A stretch of DNA of 64,000 nucleotides, from contig JAAYCR010000051.1 in NCBI GenBank assembly GCA_012729675.1, positions 1-64,000 on the forward strand, given 5' to 3'. A model generated the notes under the pieces. It was given only the letters and a program-made list of their open reading frames with translations. It made no database searches and was not told where the DNA came from. Of the stretch, positions 1-8,750 are shown piece by piece (within the stretch, counting starts at the first letter, position 1; each line of letters starts with the position of its first letter). Made by a program: the position numbers and the translations under genes. The DNA comes from Phycisphaerae bacterium (lineage in GTDB: Bacteria > Planctomycetota > Phycisphaerae > Sedimentisphaerales > Anaerohalosphaeraceae).

Positions 1-51
1 CTTTCTGATCAAATGGCCGAAATCGTACAGGCAAATTCAAATCGTTTGTAG
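1..51 (+). CDS. Possible 3' end of a truncated gene
   Basis: Frame 1 is open from the window edge to a TAG at 49-51 and reads as a plausible helical C-terminus (LSDQMAEIVQANSNRL). The AT-rich spacer after it fits a gene end, and the next gene converges on it. Seventeen codons are too few to assign a family, and chance cannot be excluded. Confidence 0.3.
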   Translation, partial: LSDQMAEIVQANSNRL

Positions 52-186
52 TTGTTTTTTTGTTCAACATATTGTAAATTATGAAGTTACAAGAAAATCA
101 AAATTCAATAACCGGACAGTAGTGGAAATTACTATCATTTTTTCTTCATGAGCTTCCTGTGCTCCATGGTTAATTATAGTACCGTC

Positions 187-1470
187 CTATTTTGCAGGAA
201 AGTATTTTCCGACATTGAAAATCGTTTGCTCACAGGCAATATCGCTTCGCAGGCTGTCGGGAACCGGCAGGTTCTGCGATTGCAGCAACTCTATCGCCCG
301 GTCTTTGCCGCCGAGCATCTTGACGATCATACTCGGCCCGGCCCAGTTGTAGCCGGTCGTCATCACGCGGTCAATGCCGCCGATGCCGTATTCTTCGTCC
401 GTTACCTGTCCGATGAGCATATACGAATAAGCGATATAGGTCGCCAGAATTTCTTTGACGATTTCGGCTTCGCTTCCAACCGCGGCCAAAATCACCTCGA
501 ACGCCTGCCGATACTTGCCGATACGAATCAACCCTTTGGCCTGCTCGACAAACTGCACATGCGGCTCAAAGGCACCGACGTAGTCCAGCGTCGCCGGATC
601 GACAAACACATTTTTCCCGCTTTCCAAGCGTTTATAAAAACCGCCCTTGTCGCGGGATTTCCGGCCCAAATGCCCGGCCTGAATCATCGCCTCCACATAC
701 GCCGGCAAGGTGATTCTGTCGTGCATCGCGTCGGAGACATTCCGCTGCAGGCTGCGAATAATGGCCGCGTGAATATCCAGCCCGACCAAATCCAGCGTCG
801 CCAGCGGCGGCATAATCCGCCCGGTATAAGGGCCGATCAGATAATCCATCATCTCTACGCCGTGCATGACGGCCAGTTCGGTGATGCGGGCAAACAGCAG
901 GAAGGCGATCCGGTTGCCGGCAAACCCGGCCGTGGGCTTGACCGGAATAACCGCCCGCCGCAGCCGTTTGTCGAGAAACTCGGCCATAAACGCGACGACC
1001 TCAGGATCGGTTCGGCTCTGCCCGCAGATCTCACAGGCGAGCATCTTAGCCGGCGGGTTGTAAAAGTGCGTCGAGAGAAAATGCCGGCAAAAGTCCTCGC
1101 TGCGGCCTTTGGGCAGCTCTTCCAGCACCAGGCTGGACGTCACCGAGCTGACAATCGACCCCGGACGGCGATAGCGATCGACCTGTTCGTACAGCGACCG
1201 CTTGACCGCCACATCCTCGGCCACGCATTCGAGAATCCAGTCCGCCTGGCCGCAGGCCTCTTGCAGCAGCGTGTCATAGTCGCCGCAGATGATATTATCA
1301 GCAATCACCTCCGATCGCGCCTGTGCCATCGCCTTGTCAAGCCCCTTTTGCGAGCGAGCCATACTCCGGCTGAGAAAATACACCTTCAACCCGTTTTGCG
1401 CCAGCACACCGCCGGTCAAACTGCCGACCGTCCCGCTGGCCCCCAGAACTGCAACGGTTTCAATCTTCAC
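187..1470 (-). CDS. 3-hydroxyacyl-CoA dehydrogenase family protein
   Basis: A 427-aa NAD-dependent dehydrogenase expected to oxidise 3-hydroxyacyl-CoA in fatty-acid beta-oxidation or a related acyl-CoA pathway in the cytoplasm. The N-terminus is a Rossmann fold (VLGASGTVGSLTGG). A family-typical ECVAED segment, the catalytic-loop THFYNPP containing the conserved His, and GFAGNRIAF at the start of the C-terminal helical domain follow. About 140 residues extend past the usual 280-300-aa core, reminiscent of the two-domain arrangement in multifunctional beta-oxidation proteins, but no enoyl-CoA hydratase domain is visible. The gene stands alone, convergent with whatever ends at position 51. Family assignment is firm; the substrate is not known. 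Confidence 0.85.
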   Translation of the reverse strand: MKIETVAVLGASGTVGSLTGGVLAQNGLKVYFLSRSMARSQKGLDKAMAQARSEVIADNIICGDYDTLLQEACGQADWILECVAEDVAVKRSLYEQVDRYRRPGSIVSSVTSSLVLEELPKGRSEDFCRHFLSTHFYNPPAKMLACEICGQSRTDPEVVAFMAEFLDKRLRRAVIPVKPTAGFAGNRIAFLLFARITELAVMHGVEMMDYLIGPYTGRIMPPLATLDLVGLDIHAAIIRSLQRNVSDAMHDRITLPAYVEAMIQAGHLGRKSRDKGGFYKRLESGKNVFVDPATLDYVGAFEPHVQFVEQAKGLIRIGKYRQAFEVILAAVGSEAEIVKEILATYIAYSYMLIGQVTDEEYGIGGIDRVMTTGYNWAGPSMIVKMLGGKDRAIELLQSQNLPVPDSLRSDIACEQTIFNVGKYFPAK

Positions 1471-1535
1471 TGTTCAAATTCCTTAACATTCGTAATAAAC
1501 AAGGTCATCGTTTTACGCGTTATTAGTTCGTAGTC

Positions 1536-1570
1536 AACCTCTAACCTCTATCATCTATCTTCTGACTCCT
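1536..1570. repeat. 7-bp-period tandem array (CTAACCT/CTATCAT type)
   Basis: Immediately 3' of the propeller gene's stop the spacer reads as successive 7-mers ACCTCTA, ACCTCTA, TCATCTA, TCTTCTG. It belongs to the class of heptamer-period spacers seen at many other sites in this window. Confidence 0.7.
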
Positions 1571-1582
1571 GCTATCCCCCCA

Positions 1583-2962
1583 CTACCACGTCGGGTCGTA
1601 GGGATTTCCGCTGGTCAGCCACTGTGCCGCCATAACCGCAAAGTCGGCAATATCAACCCGGCAGTCGCCTGTCAGGTCCGCCGTCAGGGCCGGATCGCAC
1701 TGAAAGACAGTGAACGCCCCGCTCATCGCGCTGGCCGACGACCCGGGCGCCGTGTCGCTGATCCGAACCCGGAAAGTCTGCGAATCGACATCCGCAATCG
1801 GCTCCCACAGATAATATTCATCAGCAAACGGAACGCTTTCAGCCCCCTGCACCGGCTGCCAACTGACGCCGCCATCCGTCGAATAGTCAATCTTCACCGT
1901 CACCGGCGCATTGCCTTCGACCAGGTACCACATGATCTCCATCGCCTTGCCCGCCAAAAACGTCTCACCCGCCGCCGGCGCATCCACCTCCAGCGTCGTT
2001 GGCGTGGGAAGCTCAGCCAGATACACGCCCGTCTGGTTGGCTGACCTTTCCCAGACAATCCTGCGGCCGGAAATGGATGGGAATCGGTCTTTAAAAGCAC
2101 TGTTAACGGCAATCGCATACTCGGCGCCGCTGTCGATATCGACAGCGCGAATGTCAGAATTCGAATAACCTGTCGGTGTTTCCTGATACACGACGATAGA
2201 ACCGCTAATTGCTACTCGGTTTTGATCGCCCGGCCCGCCGACAACCACGGAGACAGCATCCTCGGCAATATTGTAGCCATAGACATCCCAGCCGTCTCCG
2301 GCCTCAATCCACAGGATCCATCCGCCGCCTACCGCAGGGAAAAGCTGCGATTGGCCGCTATTGCTGACCGGGGCAGCGGGGTTGGATGTATTAAGATCCC
2401 GCCAGTAGATGCGGCTACCTTCTGCCCACACGACAATCGTTCCATCGATCGCTGAATTACCCTGATTAACGGCAGAGGCAGAAACACGTTCCGTAATACC
2501 AGTGGTCATGTCATAAACAAAAACATTGAAGACACTGCTGCCCATATCCTGTTCGTAAAGGATTAAATCGCCGCTGATCTTGGGATACCGCTGGTTGATG
2601 TTGTCCTTGTTCGGCATCCCCGGCAACGCCAACGGCTCTCGCTCCAGCAGATCGAAGGCGTAAATATCCATCTGCCCGTCCCGCTCGTCCTGCCAGACGA
2701 CCACATTCCCGCTGACGGACGGATACCGCTGGTTGCCGCCGACATCGCAGATCACAACCTCGTTCGGCTCGCTCAGGATATACCCAAAAATATTGTTGTT
2801 GCTCGAGCCTTCGCGTGCGTCATGCCAAACGATCCAGTCCCCGTCAATCGCAGGCAATTGAGCGCCGCTGGCCGTACAAATCGGTACCGGCGTAATATCC
2901 GCCCGCGCCATCCCAGACACCGCCATCACCACCACTGCACCAAACACTGTCACCTGTTTCAT
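1583..2962 (-). CDS. Secreted TolB-like beta-propeller protein with dockerin-like C-terminus
   Basis: About 459 aa. A Sec signal peptide (MKQVTVFGAVVVMAVSGMARA) is followed by roughly 45-residue repeats of the type DGDWIVWHDAR / SGNVVVWQDERDG / SGDLILYEQD. These are characteristic of TolB/DPP-IV-like propeller blades found in surface proteins. A beta-sandwich region (DAPAAGETFLAGKAM...) comes next, then a C-terminal DLTGDCRVDIADFAVMAAQW segment resembling half of a type I dockerin. I start at the ATG at 2962, which has GGAGGT just upstream; the in-frame TTG at 2974 overlaps that ribosome-binding site. The dockerin-like tail recurs in the LamG protein at 17131. Probably cell-surface or periplasmic; ligand unknown. 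Confidence 0.8.
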   Translation of the reverse strand: MKQVTVFGAVVVMAVSGMARADITPVPICTASGAQLPAIDGDWIVWHDAREGSSNNNIFGYILSEPNEVVICDVGGNQRYPSVSGNVVVWQDERDGQMDIYAFDLLEREPLALPGMPNKDNINQRYPKISGDLILYEQDMGSSVFNVFVYDMTTGITERVSASAVNQGNSAIDGTIVVWAEGSRIYWRDLNTSNPAAPVSNSGQSQLFPAVGGGWILWIEAGDGWDVYGYNIAEDAVSVVVGGPGDQNRVAISGSIVVYQETPTGYSNSDIRAVDIDSGAEYAIAVNSAFKDRFPSISGRRIVWERSANQTGVYLAELPTPTTLEVDAPAAGETFLAGKAMEIMWYLVEGNAPVTVKIDYSTDGGVSWQPVQGAESVPFADEYYLWEPIADVDSQTFRVRISDTAPGSSASAMSGAFTVFQCDPALTADLTGDCRVDIADFAVMAAQWLTSGNPYDPTW

Positions 2963-3087
2963 TGTTACCTCCAAATCATTAAAAACGTTAGCGTTAAACG
3001 ATGACCTTCCGACGTTTCCAATGGCAGCCCTTTTTTTGTCATCACCCCGCCCCAGGGCGCCCCATCACTTGCTCACAAAGACATGTA

Positions 3088-3116
3088 AGTTTACCTCATT
3101 TGACTTAAATTGTCAA
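3088..3116 (-). promoter_or_regulatory. Sigma-70-type promoter for the beta-propeller gene
   Basis: On the minus strand a perfect TTGACA (3111-3116) lies 17 bp from TAAACT (3088-3093). This points at the gene starting at 2962 and leaves a 5' leader of roughly 115 nt. Confidence 0.65.
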
Positions 3117-3394
3117 CCCCAATACCCTGTAAAATTCCACCCAAATAATCAATCGTCAATAATCAATTGATGCCGCCCCGACAGGGGCGAAAGAAACTCC
3201 ACCCTTCGCCAACCACCTCTGAAATCTCAAATCTCGAATTCGAAATGAACCGTCTAAGCCATATCCGTCCGTATATGTCCGCGTCCGTCCACCTCGTCAG
3301 ACACGTCAGGTCCATATCCACATAAATGCCGGGGCTTGTGCTCAATGAATGACGCACTCGGAACGGAACAATGGCGTCTTTGGGCGGACGCCCG
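3117..3394. other. Non-coding spacer with two short heptamer arrays
   Basis: No credible gene. It contains TCAATCG/TCAATAA/TCAATTG (3149-3170) and GAAATCT/CAAATCT/CGAATTC (3221-3247), both with a 7-bp period. No clear terminator was seen. Confidence 0.5.
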
Positions 3395-3640
3395 TCATTG
3401 CACGGCGATGCACAGGGCCAGATACGGCACAAGGTTGAACATCAGAACGATGATTTTCATCGCACCGATGAAGCAGTAAAGGGCTGTGTTGAAAGCCTCC
3501 CGGGACAGGGGAAAGAATTTGCTGTGCATCCCGTACACCCACTCTTTGGCACAGGCACAGACCACCAACGAAAAAATCAGCAGTCCCGTATTGAAGAGAG
3601 TACACCACAGAAAAACCGTCGTGACCTCGTATATACTCAT
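3395..3640 (-). CDS. Small two-helix membrane protein (DUF6868-like)
   Basis: 81 aa with two hydrophobic segments: residues about 7-28 (TVFLWCTLFNTGLLIFSLVV) and 53-78 (FIGAMKIIVLMFNLVPYLAL). They are separated by a polar loop containing KEWVYGMHSKFFPLSREAF. The pattern, ending in FNLVPYLAL, matches small bacterial inner-membrane proteins of the DUF6868 type as I recall them; function is unknown. I choose the ATG at 3640 because GAAAGGAAAA precedes it and the protein then begins near the first helix. The longer version adds an unlikely N-terminus. The gene is isolated, with spacers on both sides. Confidence 0.65.
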   Translation of the reverse strand: MSIYEVTTVFLWCTLFNTGLLIFSLVVCACAKEWVYGMHSKFFPLSREAFNTALYCFIGAMKIIVLMFNLVPYLALCIAVQ

Positions 3641-3763
3641 CGCCGTTTTCCTTTCAAAAAATGACTGTATCAAGCATTCTGATTAGAGCAACTCGGGACA
3701 GCCATCGTTTAATTTCCGCTTTTGCAACTTAAATAGGTGGCCGTGTCCGGTTATCCACACACC

Positions 3764-3840
3764 TTTTACATTTAACATTTAACCTTTAACATATTACCGC
3801 CACGAAGTTTCTTTATTCTTCACTCTTCATTCTTCATTCC
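3764..3840. repeat. Two adjacent 7-bp-period tandem arrays
   Basis: The first array (3764-3791) is TTTTACA, TTTAACA, TTTAACC, TTTAACA. The second (about 3809-3840) is TTCTTTA, TTCTTCA, CTCTTCA, TTCTTCA. They have different sequences but the same period, in a spacer without genes. Confidence 0.75.
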
Positions 3841-3923
3841 AGAGCCGGAACTCGACCCACCCTTACAGGCACCCCCTGTAAGCCAACGTTAATCGATAAA
3901 GACTCTTCAATTTCAAAATCCCG

Positions 3924-4247
3924 TCATGGCCGCGTAAAAACCACTTCGCCGTCACGGGCATAATTGACTATCATCGAATCGCCGTCCTGCCACTCCTGCG
4001 GCGTCATCGCAACCGCCTCAATGGGCTTAAAAACCTGATAAATCGCCCCCGCCAAGATGTCAATTCGCTGCCAGTAGTCCATCCCCTCAAAGTCATCGGA
4101 AATCACGACAAGGTCGATATCGCTGTCGGGACGCTGCGTTCCGGCGGCATAAGAACCAAACAGAATGATCTTAAGCGGAGTAACACCGGCCGCTTGAACA
4201 GCATCTCGAAAATCCGAGACGATGGCTAATACTGTTGTTTTATCCAT
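3924..4247 (-). CDS. MNT-type nucleotidyltransferase (antitoxin of a HEPN/MNT pair)
   Basis: 107 aa, a minimal nucleotidyltransferase. The polymerase-beta-like signature is intact: LFGSYAAGTQRPDSDIDLVV (residues about 29-48), i.e. GS-x10-D-x-D with the catalytic aspartates. In characterised HEPN/MNT modules such proteins inactivate the HEPN RNase by AMPylation. Its start lies inside the end of the HEPN gene (22-bp overlap) without a strong ribosome-binding site of its own, so translational coupling is likely. Both genes are on the same strand and directly downstream of the sugar-nucleotide operon. Confidence 0.85.
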   Translation of the reverse strand: MDKTTVLAIVSDFRDAVQAAGVTPLKIILFGSYAAGTQRPDSDIDLVVISDDFEGMDYWQRIDILAGAIYQVFKPIEAVAMTPQEWQDGDSMIVNYARDGEVVFTRP

Positions 4248-4606
4248 TCGAGAAATTCTCTGGTTTGATTAAGAATTTGCAACGCAATTTCCTGCGTATA
4301 AATACTTTGCACTTTTTCAATGGTTTCCGGATAGCGAGCAGCAATATTCGCTTCATTTAACCGGGCAACAAATCGACCATTTTTTTCATCCAGTTGAACA
4401 GCGATTTCTGTCAGCAAATAGATTAGATTGTGTGTCTTGGGAGGTACTTTCTGTTTCGTCTTTTGATATAGCCCCTTCAATGCTTTCTCGACCGAAAGAT
4501 GACACATAAAAACAGTATAGAAAAACCGTTTTCCACTGTACATAAATGCCGCAGTATCAACATCATAATCCGCTTGCTTAAGCCATTCAAGATAGTTGGG
4601 CTTCAT
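4226..4606 (-). CDS. HEPN domain protein (toxin of a HEPN/MNT pair)
   Basis: 126 aa, all-helical HEPN family. It shows a typical N-terminus (WLKQADYDVDTAAFM), the helix CHLSVEKALKGLY and the conserved PPKTHNLIYLL segment. The His of the R-x4-6-H RNase motif is present. The Arg position appears to be Lys (KTKQKVPPKTH), so catalysis may be altered or use a different basic residue. Start supported by GGGAG upstream. It lies only 20 nt after the wbpA-like gene and may be transcribed from the polysaccharide operon. Together with the MNT gene it is a type VII-like toxin-antitoxin candidate. Confidence 0.82.
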   Translation of the reverse strand: MKPNYLEWLKQADYDVDTAAFMYSGKRFFYTVFMCHLSVEKALKGLYQKTKQKVPPKTHNLIYLLTEIAVQLDEKNGRFVARLNEANIAARYPETIEKVQSIYTQEIALQILNQTREFLEWIKQQY

Positions 4607-4626
4607 TCTTTACTCCCGGACAATAC

Positions 4627-5952
4627 TCACGCCTTGACGATTTTACTGCGGCCGGTCTTGACGGCGGCACAGGCGTTGCGGGTATCGACGACCAGCTTGG
4701 CGTTCTTGACGATCCACTTGTAGTCGTAATCGGTGTGGTTGGTCGAGATGAGGATACAGTCATAACTCTTGACCTTGGCCGCCGTGAGCTTAACGCTCTT
4801 CATCTTGAGGTCATACTCGCGCATCTTATGCGTCTGCGGCAGGTACGGATCGTTGTAGTCCACCTTCGCCCCGCGTGCCTTGAGCAGTTCGATCAGTTCC
4901 AGCGACGGCGACTCGCGGACATCGTCGATATCCGGCTTGTACGCCAGCCCCAGCACCAGCACTTTGGCGCCGTTGAGGCTCTTCTTGCGGCCGTTGAGCG
5001 CCTCCATCACCTTATGAATCACATAATGCGGCATATCCGTGTTGATCTCGCCGGCCAGTTCGATAAACCGCGTCGGCATCCCGTACTGCCGCGCCTTCCA
5101 CGTCAGATAAAACGGATCAATCGGAATGCAGTGCCCGCCCAGGCCGGGGCCGGGATAGAACGGCTGAAACCCGAACGGCTTGGTGCTGGCGGCACGAATG
5201 ACCTCCCACACGTCAATCCCCATCCGGTCGAACACCATCTTGAGTTCGTTGACCATCGCGATATTGATGCAGCGATAGACATTCTCGACGATCTTGGCCG
5301 CCTCGGCCGCCTCCACCGACGAAACCGGCACCATCGTCTTGATCGCCAAGGCATACAGCTTGTGCGCCAGCCTGGCGCAGGTCGGGCAGATGCCGCCGAC
5401 GACCTTCGGAATCGTGCGGGTCGTGAAATGCTTGTTGCCCGGATCTTCCCGCTCCGGCGAGTAGGCCAGATAAAAGTCTTTACCCGCCTTCAGCCCGGAC
5501 GCCTCCAGGATCGGCTGCATCAGTTCCCGCGTCGTGCCCGGATACGTCGTGCTTTCCAGCGAGATGAGTTGCCCCTTTTGCAGGTATTTGGCAATCGTGC
5601 GGCAACTGATCTCAACATATTGCATATCCGGCTCGCGGTTGGCCGTCAGCGGCGTCGGTACACAGATCAGCACGGCATCGACCTTGCGAATCTCGGCCAT
5701 ATCCGCCGTCGCCCGAAACTTTTTGCTCTGGACCATCGCCCGCACCTCGGCATCCGGCACGGTCTTGAGGATGCTCTTGCCGGAATTGAGTTTTTTGACC
5801 TTCGACGCATCGATGTCAAACCCGACCACCTGCACCCCGGCCATCACAAATTCCCGCGCCAGCGGCAGCCCGACATACCCCAACCCCAGAATCCCCACCA
5901 CCACGCTTTTATTGTCGATCCTCTGCTCCAGACTCATCACTTTCTTCTTCAT
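4627..5952 (-). CDS. wbpA: UDP-N-acetylglucosamine 6-dehydrogenase (WbpA/TviB-like)
   Basis: About 441 aa, a nucleotide-sugar 6-dehydrogenase. The N-terminal NAD fold has GILGLGYVGLPLA. The central segment carries AYSPEREDPG, the EAAKIVENVYRCINIAMVNE helix and the active-site GPGLGGHCIPIDP with the catalytic Cys. The C-terminal UDP-binding domain contains GLAYKPDIDDVRESPS. The motif set fits the UDP-GlcNAc/UDP-ManNAc branch rather than the UDP-glucose branch represented by the separate ugd at 9798. With the neighbouring wbpE-, wbpD- and wbpB-like genes it should supply UDP-GlcNAcA as first step of a diacetamido-uronic acid pathway. ATG at 5952 preferred (GGAG upstream) over TTG at 5964. Confidence 0.85.
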   Translation of the reverse strand: MKKKVMSLEQRIDNKSVVVGILGLGYVGLPLAREFVMAGVQVVGFDIDASKVKKLNSGKSILKTVPDAEVRAMVQSKKFRATADMAEIRKVDAVLICVPTPLTANREPDMQYVEISCRTIAKYLQKGQLISLESTTYPGTTRELMQPILEASGLKAGKDFYLAYSPEREDPGNKHFTTRTIPKVVGGICPTCARLAHKLYALAIKTMVPVSSVEAAEAAKIVENVYRCINIAMVNELKMVFDRMGIDVWEVIRAASTKPFGFQPFYPGPGLGGHCIPIDPFYLTWKARQYGMPTRFIELAGEINTDMPHYVIHKVMEALNGRKKSLNGAKVLVLGLAYKPDIDDVRESPSLELIELLKARGAKVDYNDPYLPQTHKMREYDLKMKSVKLTAAKVKSYDCILISTNHTDYDYKWIVKNAKLVVDTRNACAAVKTGRSKIVKA

Positions 5953-5969
5953 ATAGTTCTCCAAAACAG

Positions 5970-6000
5970 TTCGTAGTTCGTAGTTCTTAGTTCGTAGTCA
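5970..6000. repeat. 7-bp-period tandem array (TTCGTAG)
   Basis: Four consecutive 7-mers, TTCGTAG, TTCGTAG, TTCTTAG, TTCGTAG, fill the short spacer between the wbpE-like stop and the wbpA-like start inside an operon. Confidence 0.8.
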
Positions 6001-6004
6001 AATC

Positions 6005-7105
6005 TCAAGCGACAAAGTCCAGTATCGTCTTGACAACATAATCTTTCATCGCGTCCGTCAGTTCCGGATAGATCGGCAAAGCCATCACTTCACGGGCGGC
6101 CTTTTCAGATTCCGGAAAACTGCCCGGCCCTTTGCCCAGACAGGCAAAGCATTCCTGCAGGTGCATCGGCACGGGATAATACACTTCGCAGCCGATGTTG
6201 TTTTGCTGCAGGTGCTTGACCAGCTCATCCCGCCGCGGCACACGAATCACATATTGGTTAAAGATGGACACGCAATCAGTGTTGATCGTCGGCGTCACCA
6301 CCGGCGAGCCTTTGAATTTTTCGGTGTAATAGGCCGCGTTTTTCCGCCGCCCCTCCGACCACTTGTCCAACAGCGGCAGTTTGACCAGCAGCGCCGCCGC
6401 CTGAATCGGATCGAGCCGGAAGTTGCCGCCGATGCACTTATGATAATACTTCGGCTCCATCCCGTGATTACGCATAATAAACAGCCGATGATGCAGCGTC
6501 TCGTCGTTGGTCACGACCATCCCGCCGTCGCCGATGCCGCCCAGATTCTTGCTCGGGAAAAAGCTGAAGCATCCGCACGTGCCGATGCTCCCGGCCTTCT
6601 TGCCCTTGTACGTCGCTGAGATCGCCTGTGCAGCGTCCTCAATCACCGCCAGCGAATGCGTTTGAGCAATCGCCATAATCGCATCCATCTCGGCCACCTG
6701 CCCGAACAGATGGACCGGCATAATCACCTTGGTTTTGGCCGTCACGGCGGCTTCTATCTTCGACGGGTCGATATTGTACGTCTTCGGATCGATATCGACA
6801 AACACCGGCGTCGCCCCCACGCGGGCAATCGACCCGGCCGTGGCGAAAAACGTAAACGGCGTGGTAATCACCTCGTCGCCTGCCCCGATGTCCAGACTCA
6901 TCAGCGCCGCCAGCAGCGCATCGGTCCCGCTGGACACGCCAACCGCATATCGACAGCCGCAAACGTCGGCAATGTCGCGTTCTAGCTGCTCGACCTTCGG
7001 CCCGCCGATGCAGCGCTGGGTGTCCAGCACCTCGCCGATCTGCTTTAAGACATCCTCTTTGATCGTTTTATACTGTGACACCAAATCCAATAAGGGAACC
7101 TGCAT
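6005..7105 (-). CDS. wbpE: DegT/DnrJ-family sugar aminotransferase (WbpE-like)
   Basis: 366 aa, PLP-dependent aspartate-aminotransferase fold. Visible are the GVSSGTDALLAAL phosphate-binding segment, TTPFTFFATAGSI, the DAAQAI aspartate that contacts the PLP ring nitrogen, and FFPSKNLGG with the Schiff-base lysine. In the WbpB/WbpE pair the 3-keto UDP-GlcNAcA made by the dehydrogenase is aminated here with glutamate as donor. A WbpB-like dehydrogenase and a WbpD-like acetyltransferase directly upstream support that assignment over other sugar aminotransferases. The ATG at 7105 has GGAGTGAG upstream. Confidence 0.85.
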   Translation of the reverse strand: MQVPLLDLVSQYKTIKEDVLKQIGEVLDTQRCIGGPKVEQLERDIADVCGCRYAVGVSSGTDALLAALMSLDIGAGDEVITTPFTFFATAGSIARVGATPVFVDIDPKTYNIDPSKIEAAVTAKTKVIMPVHLFGQVAEMDAIMAIAQTHSLAVIEDAAQAISATYKGKKAGSIGTCGCFSFFPSKNLGGIGDGGMVVTNDETLHHRLFIMRNHGMEPKYYHKCIGGNFRLDPIQAAALLVKLPLLDKWSEGRRKNAAYYTEKFKGSPVVTPTINTDCVSIFNQYVIRVPRRDELVKHLQQNNIGCEVYYPVPMHLQECFACLGKGPGSFPESEKAAREVMALPIYPELTDAMKDYVVKTILDFVA

Positions 7106-7124
7106 ATCTCACTCCATTGAACGT

Positions 7125-7781
7125 TTATGTAGATGTGAATTCACGATACGATTTTTTTCCCGTCGCCAACTCCGGCGGCAAGGGCGCCTCTTCATCCAAA
7201 TCCAGACACCGCAAGACGTCCGGCGCTGCCAGCCGATAACGAAACCCCGTCTCCGGACAGGTCATCACCCCCTCGGCGTCGGGCTGTCCCAGCGGATGCC
7301 CGTGCCGGCTGACCCAACCCCGCTGCCGTGCGGGCACGCCCAGCATAAAGGCATAATCCGGCACATCGCCGGTCACCACTGCCCCGGCCGCGATCAAGGC
7401 GTAACGCCCAATCGTCCGGCCGCAGACAATGGTCGCATTGGCCCCGACCGTCGCCCCGCGACAGATCCGCGTTGTTTCGTATAACCCATGCCGCACGACC
7501 TGGCTGCGCGGGTTGGAGACATTGGTCAGCACACAACTCGGCCCCAAGAACACATCATCCTCCAGCGTGACGCCGTCATAGACCGAGACATTGTTTTGAA
7601 TCTTGACGTTGTCGCCGATGACTGCCCTCCCGGCGACAAACACATTCTGCCCCAAGATACACCGCCGCCCCAACACCGCCCCGGCGCAAATGTGCGAAAA
7701 ATGCCAAATCTTCGTCCCTTCCCCTATACGGCACGGCTCGTCCACACACGCCGTCTCATGTACAAAATATTCGGTCGTCAT
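7125..7781 (-). CDS. wbpD: Left-handed beta-helix N-acetyltransferase (WbpD-like)
   Basis: 218 aa with hexapeptide repeats throughout (IGEGTKIWHFSHICAGAVLG, VGANATIVCGRTIGRYALIA). These form a trimeric left-handed beta-helix that uses acetyl-CoA. The opening HETACVDEPCRIGEGTKIWHF is typical of WbpD/WlbB enzymes, which acetylate the 3-amino group of UDP-GlcNAc3NA. About 40 residues beyond the helix (from RQRGWVSRHG) form a C-terminal extension. The ATG directly follows the TGA of the wbpB-like gene with AGAGGA upstream, so the two are translationally coupled. Confidence 0.83.
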   Translation of the reverse strand: MTTEYFVHETACVDEPCRIGEGTKIWHFSHICAGAVLGRRCILGQNVFVAGRAVIGDNVKIQNNVSVYDGVTLEDDVFLGPSCVLTNVSNPRSQVVRHGLYETTRICRGATVGANATIVCGRTIGRYALIAAGAVVTGDVPDYAFMLGVPARQRGWVSRHGHPLGQPDAEGVMTCPETGFRYRLAAPDVLRCLDLDEEAPLPPELATGKKSYREFTST

Positions 7782-8750
7782 TCATTCCTCTTTCAATCGT
7801 ACCAGCATCGGGTGATAGTCGCCGCGGCAGCCGGTCGGGCGGCTGTGGCGAATGTCGTGAACGATTTGCAGCGACGGCAGCGCCTCCTGCCAGCGAAACC
7901 CGCCGCCGGCCAGAATCCGCCGATAGCTTTCGGTGTGCAAGTCGGTAAATCCCTCCGAAAACTCCACCGGTTCGCCATCGACGGCAATCGCGCGATACGT
8001 CGCCGCCATGCCCGGCTCAAACGGCATCGGCAAGTCCTCCCGATCCACCGACAAAAACCACCGCACGCGTGCCTTGTCCAGTTCCAGATACCCCGCCGCC
8101 TTGGTCGGCTCATACAGATGCACCACATTGTGCTGCACCGCTCCGAAAATCCAACTGAGCATATCGAAAAAATGCACGCCGATATTGGTCACGATGCCGC
8201 CGGATTTGCTCTCGTCGCCTTTCCACGACGCCTGATACCACCGCCCGCGCGACGTGATATAGGTCAGATCCACATCGAACACCTTGTCCGGCTCTGACCG
8301 CTCAACCCGCCCCCTGAGCGCGACGATCGCCGTGTGCAGCCGCAGTTGCAGAATCGTATTGATTCGCCGCCCGGTCTCCTGCTCGATCTCGCCCAGCGCC
8401 ACCGCATTCCACGGATTAACCACCAGCGGCTTTTCACAGATCGCGTCGGCCCCGATCCGCAGCGCAAATCGGATGTGTGCATCGTGCAGATAATTCGGCG
8501 AACAGATCGACACAAAATCGACGCACTCGCCCTTGCGGCGAAGCTTTTCCAGATGCCGGTCAAACCGCTCAAACTCCGTAAAAAAGTGTGCATCGGGAAA
8601 ATACGCATCCATCACTCCGGCACTGTCGTTTTTATCCAGCGCCGCAACCACGCGATGCCCCGTATCCCGAATCGCCCGCAGATGCCGCGGCGCAATATAC
8701 CCGCACGCCCCGGTCAGCGCAAACGATTTTTCATGGTGCGATTCGCTCAT
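7782..8750 (-). CDS. wbpB: Gfo/Idh/MocA oxidoreductase (WbpB-like sugar dehydrogenase)
   Basis: 322 aa. The N-terminal Rossmann segment (LTGACGYIAPRHLRAI) and the SPNYLHDAHIRFAL and AICEKPLVVNPWNA motifs identify the Gfo/Idh/MocA family, with the conserved EKP lysine. In this context it should oxidise UDP-GlcNAcA at C3, as WbpB/WlbA does. The C-terminal sheet contains IVTNIGVHFFDMLSWIFG, with the family's active-site His. The start overlaps the preceding epimerase by ATGA and the stop abuts the wbpD-like start. Confidence 0.85.
   Translation of the reverse strand: MSESHHEKSFALTGACGYIAPRHLRAIRDTGHRVVAALDKNDSAGVMDAYFPDAHFFTEFERFDRHLEKLRRKGECVDFVSICSPNYLHDAHIRFALRIGADAICEKPLVVNPWNAVALGEIEQETGRRINTILQLRLHTAIVALRGRVERSEPDKVFDVDLTYITSRGRWYQASWKGDESKSGGIVTNIGVHFFDMLSWIFGAVQHNVVHLYEPTKAAGYLELDKARVRWFLSVDREDLPMPFEPGMAATYRAIAVDGEPVEFSEGFTDLHTESYRRILAGGGFRWQEALPSLQIVHDIRHSRPTGCRGDYHPMLVRLKEE

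Noticed and set aside
3764-6000. Heptamer arrays as a CRISPR
   Set aside because: Repeat unit is 7 bp with no unique spacers and no cas genes.
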